DNA from: Eubacterium sp.
GTDB taxonomy: Bacteria; Bacillota_A; Clostridia; Lachnospirales; Lachnospiraceae
Direction of reading: 5' to 3'
DNA: 5,514 nt
Assembly: GCA_024687845.1 (NCBI GenBank)
Contig: JAILEL010000146.1
Coordinates: 1 to 5,514 of the forward strand
Both the position numbers and the translations under genes were made by a program. A model generated the notes under the pieces. That model was given only the letters and a program-made list of their open reading frames with translations. It made no database searches and was not told where the DNA came from. Shown here piece after piece: positions 5,325 through 5,514 of this stretch (position 1 is the first letter of the stretch; each line of letters starts with the position of its first letter).

Positions 5325-5398
5325 AATATAATACCCCTCTCTAACTGCTTCTATTGAGCATATAAGCTTGAACCTAGTATAGAGATTTCTAATTAATT
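5325..5398 (-). promoter_or_regulatory. Leader of the CAP-domain gene with a weak promoter candidate
   Basis: The ribosome binding site AGAGGGG lies at 5340-5334. On the minus strand TATACT (5381-5376) matches five of six -10 bases, but no good -35 stands at 16-18 bp. If used, transcription would start downstream of the inverted-repeat segment at 5399-5514. If not, that segment would be part of the leader. Confidence 0.3.
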
Positions 5399-5514
5399 GG
5401 ACTCTAAACTTGCCTGTTTTCCAGAATAGCACAGCACCAAAAGCCTCGGAATAGCCCACTATTCCTACGTTTTTGATACTGCACTCTCTGAAAAACATTC
5501 TGCGTTTATAGTCC
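5399..5514. repeat. 116-bp segment bounded by 11-bp inverted repeats (MITE-like or structured RNA)
   Basis: GGACTCTAAAC (5399-5409) and GTTTATAGTCC (5504-5514) are inverted repeats matching at 10 of 11 positions. Nested inside are CAGAAT (5422-5427) with ATTCTG (5497-5502), GGAATAG-CCCA-CTATTCC (5448-5465, perfect), and GTTTTT (5469-5474) with AAAAAC (5491-5496). The whole can fold as a closed multi-stem structure on either strand. It is richer in G and C than the adjoining DNA. The right end coincides with the window edge, so a target duplication cannot be tested and the structure may continue. I do not recognise an insertion-sequence or Rfam family. Confidence 0.6.

Noticed and set aside
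5325..5498. N-terminal extension of the CAP-domain protein to 5498
   Set aside because: The extension crosses the inverted-repeat segment, puts 58 residues in front of a normal signal peptide, and a ribosome binding site precedes the internal ATG at 5324.
5399..5514. Cyclic-di-GMP or another known riboswitch upstream of the exported-protein gene
   Set aside because: I could not match the conserved core bases of any riboswitch class I know to this sequence. The terminal inverted repeats are the only firm feature.

Overview
The window looks like a chromosomal segment of an anaerobic, low-GC Firmicute, most likely a gut Lachnospiraceae relative (Roseburia, Agathobacter, Lachnospira or Butyrivibrio type). 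This rests on AT-rich intergenic DNA, strong AGGAGG ribosome binding sites, a PadR/DUF1700/DUF4097 operon, and a secreted CAP-domain protein with Trp/Tyr/Gly-rich cell-wall-binding repeats. It is an inference from gene style; no rRNA or other marker gene is present.

Layout. Positions 1-135 hold one copy of a hairpin-rich dispersed repeat. Next comes a near-consensus promoter (TTGACA, 17 bp, TATTAT) with a perfect inverted repeat, AGTATAA-N10-TTATACT, lying across its spacer and -10. It drives a tight three-gene plus-strand operon: a PadR regulator (282-608), a DUF1700/HAAS membrane protein (595-1374, overlapping the regulator) and a membrane-anchored DUF4097 beta-solenoid protein (start reassigned to 1402; ends at 2367). 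A strong two-way terminator (2381-2418) separates the operon from a convergent minus-strand gene for a PLP-dependent aminotransferase of the AspT/MocR-like group (2439-3731, start reassigned to an ATG). The 435 bases from 3735 to 4169 hold a probable promoter for that gene, a 227-bp near-palindromic element built from two opposed copies of the dispersed repeat (3853-4079), and a terminator for the next gene. A minus-strand CAP-domain exoprotein occupies 4170-5324. Upstream of it, ending exactly at the window edge, is a 116-bp segment bounded by 11-bp inverted repeats (5399-5514), either a small mobile element or a structured RNA.

How the genes work together. The operon reads as a self-controlled envelope-sensing module. 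PadR would bind the dyad at its own promoter, the HAAS protein would relay a membrane signal to it, and the DUF4097 protein would act at the outer face of the membrane. The aminotransferase is metabolic and appears unrelated. The CAP protein is exported to the cell wall.

The least ordinary signals are the dispersed repeat, whose long hairpin keeps its pairing through at least five double substitutions between two copies, and the exact 19-residue register of the DUF4097 solenoid.
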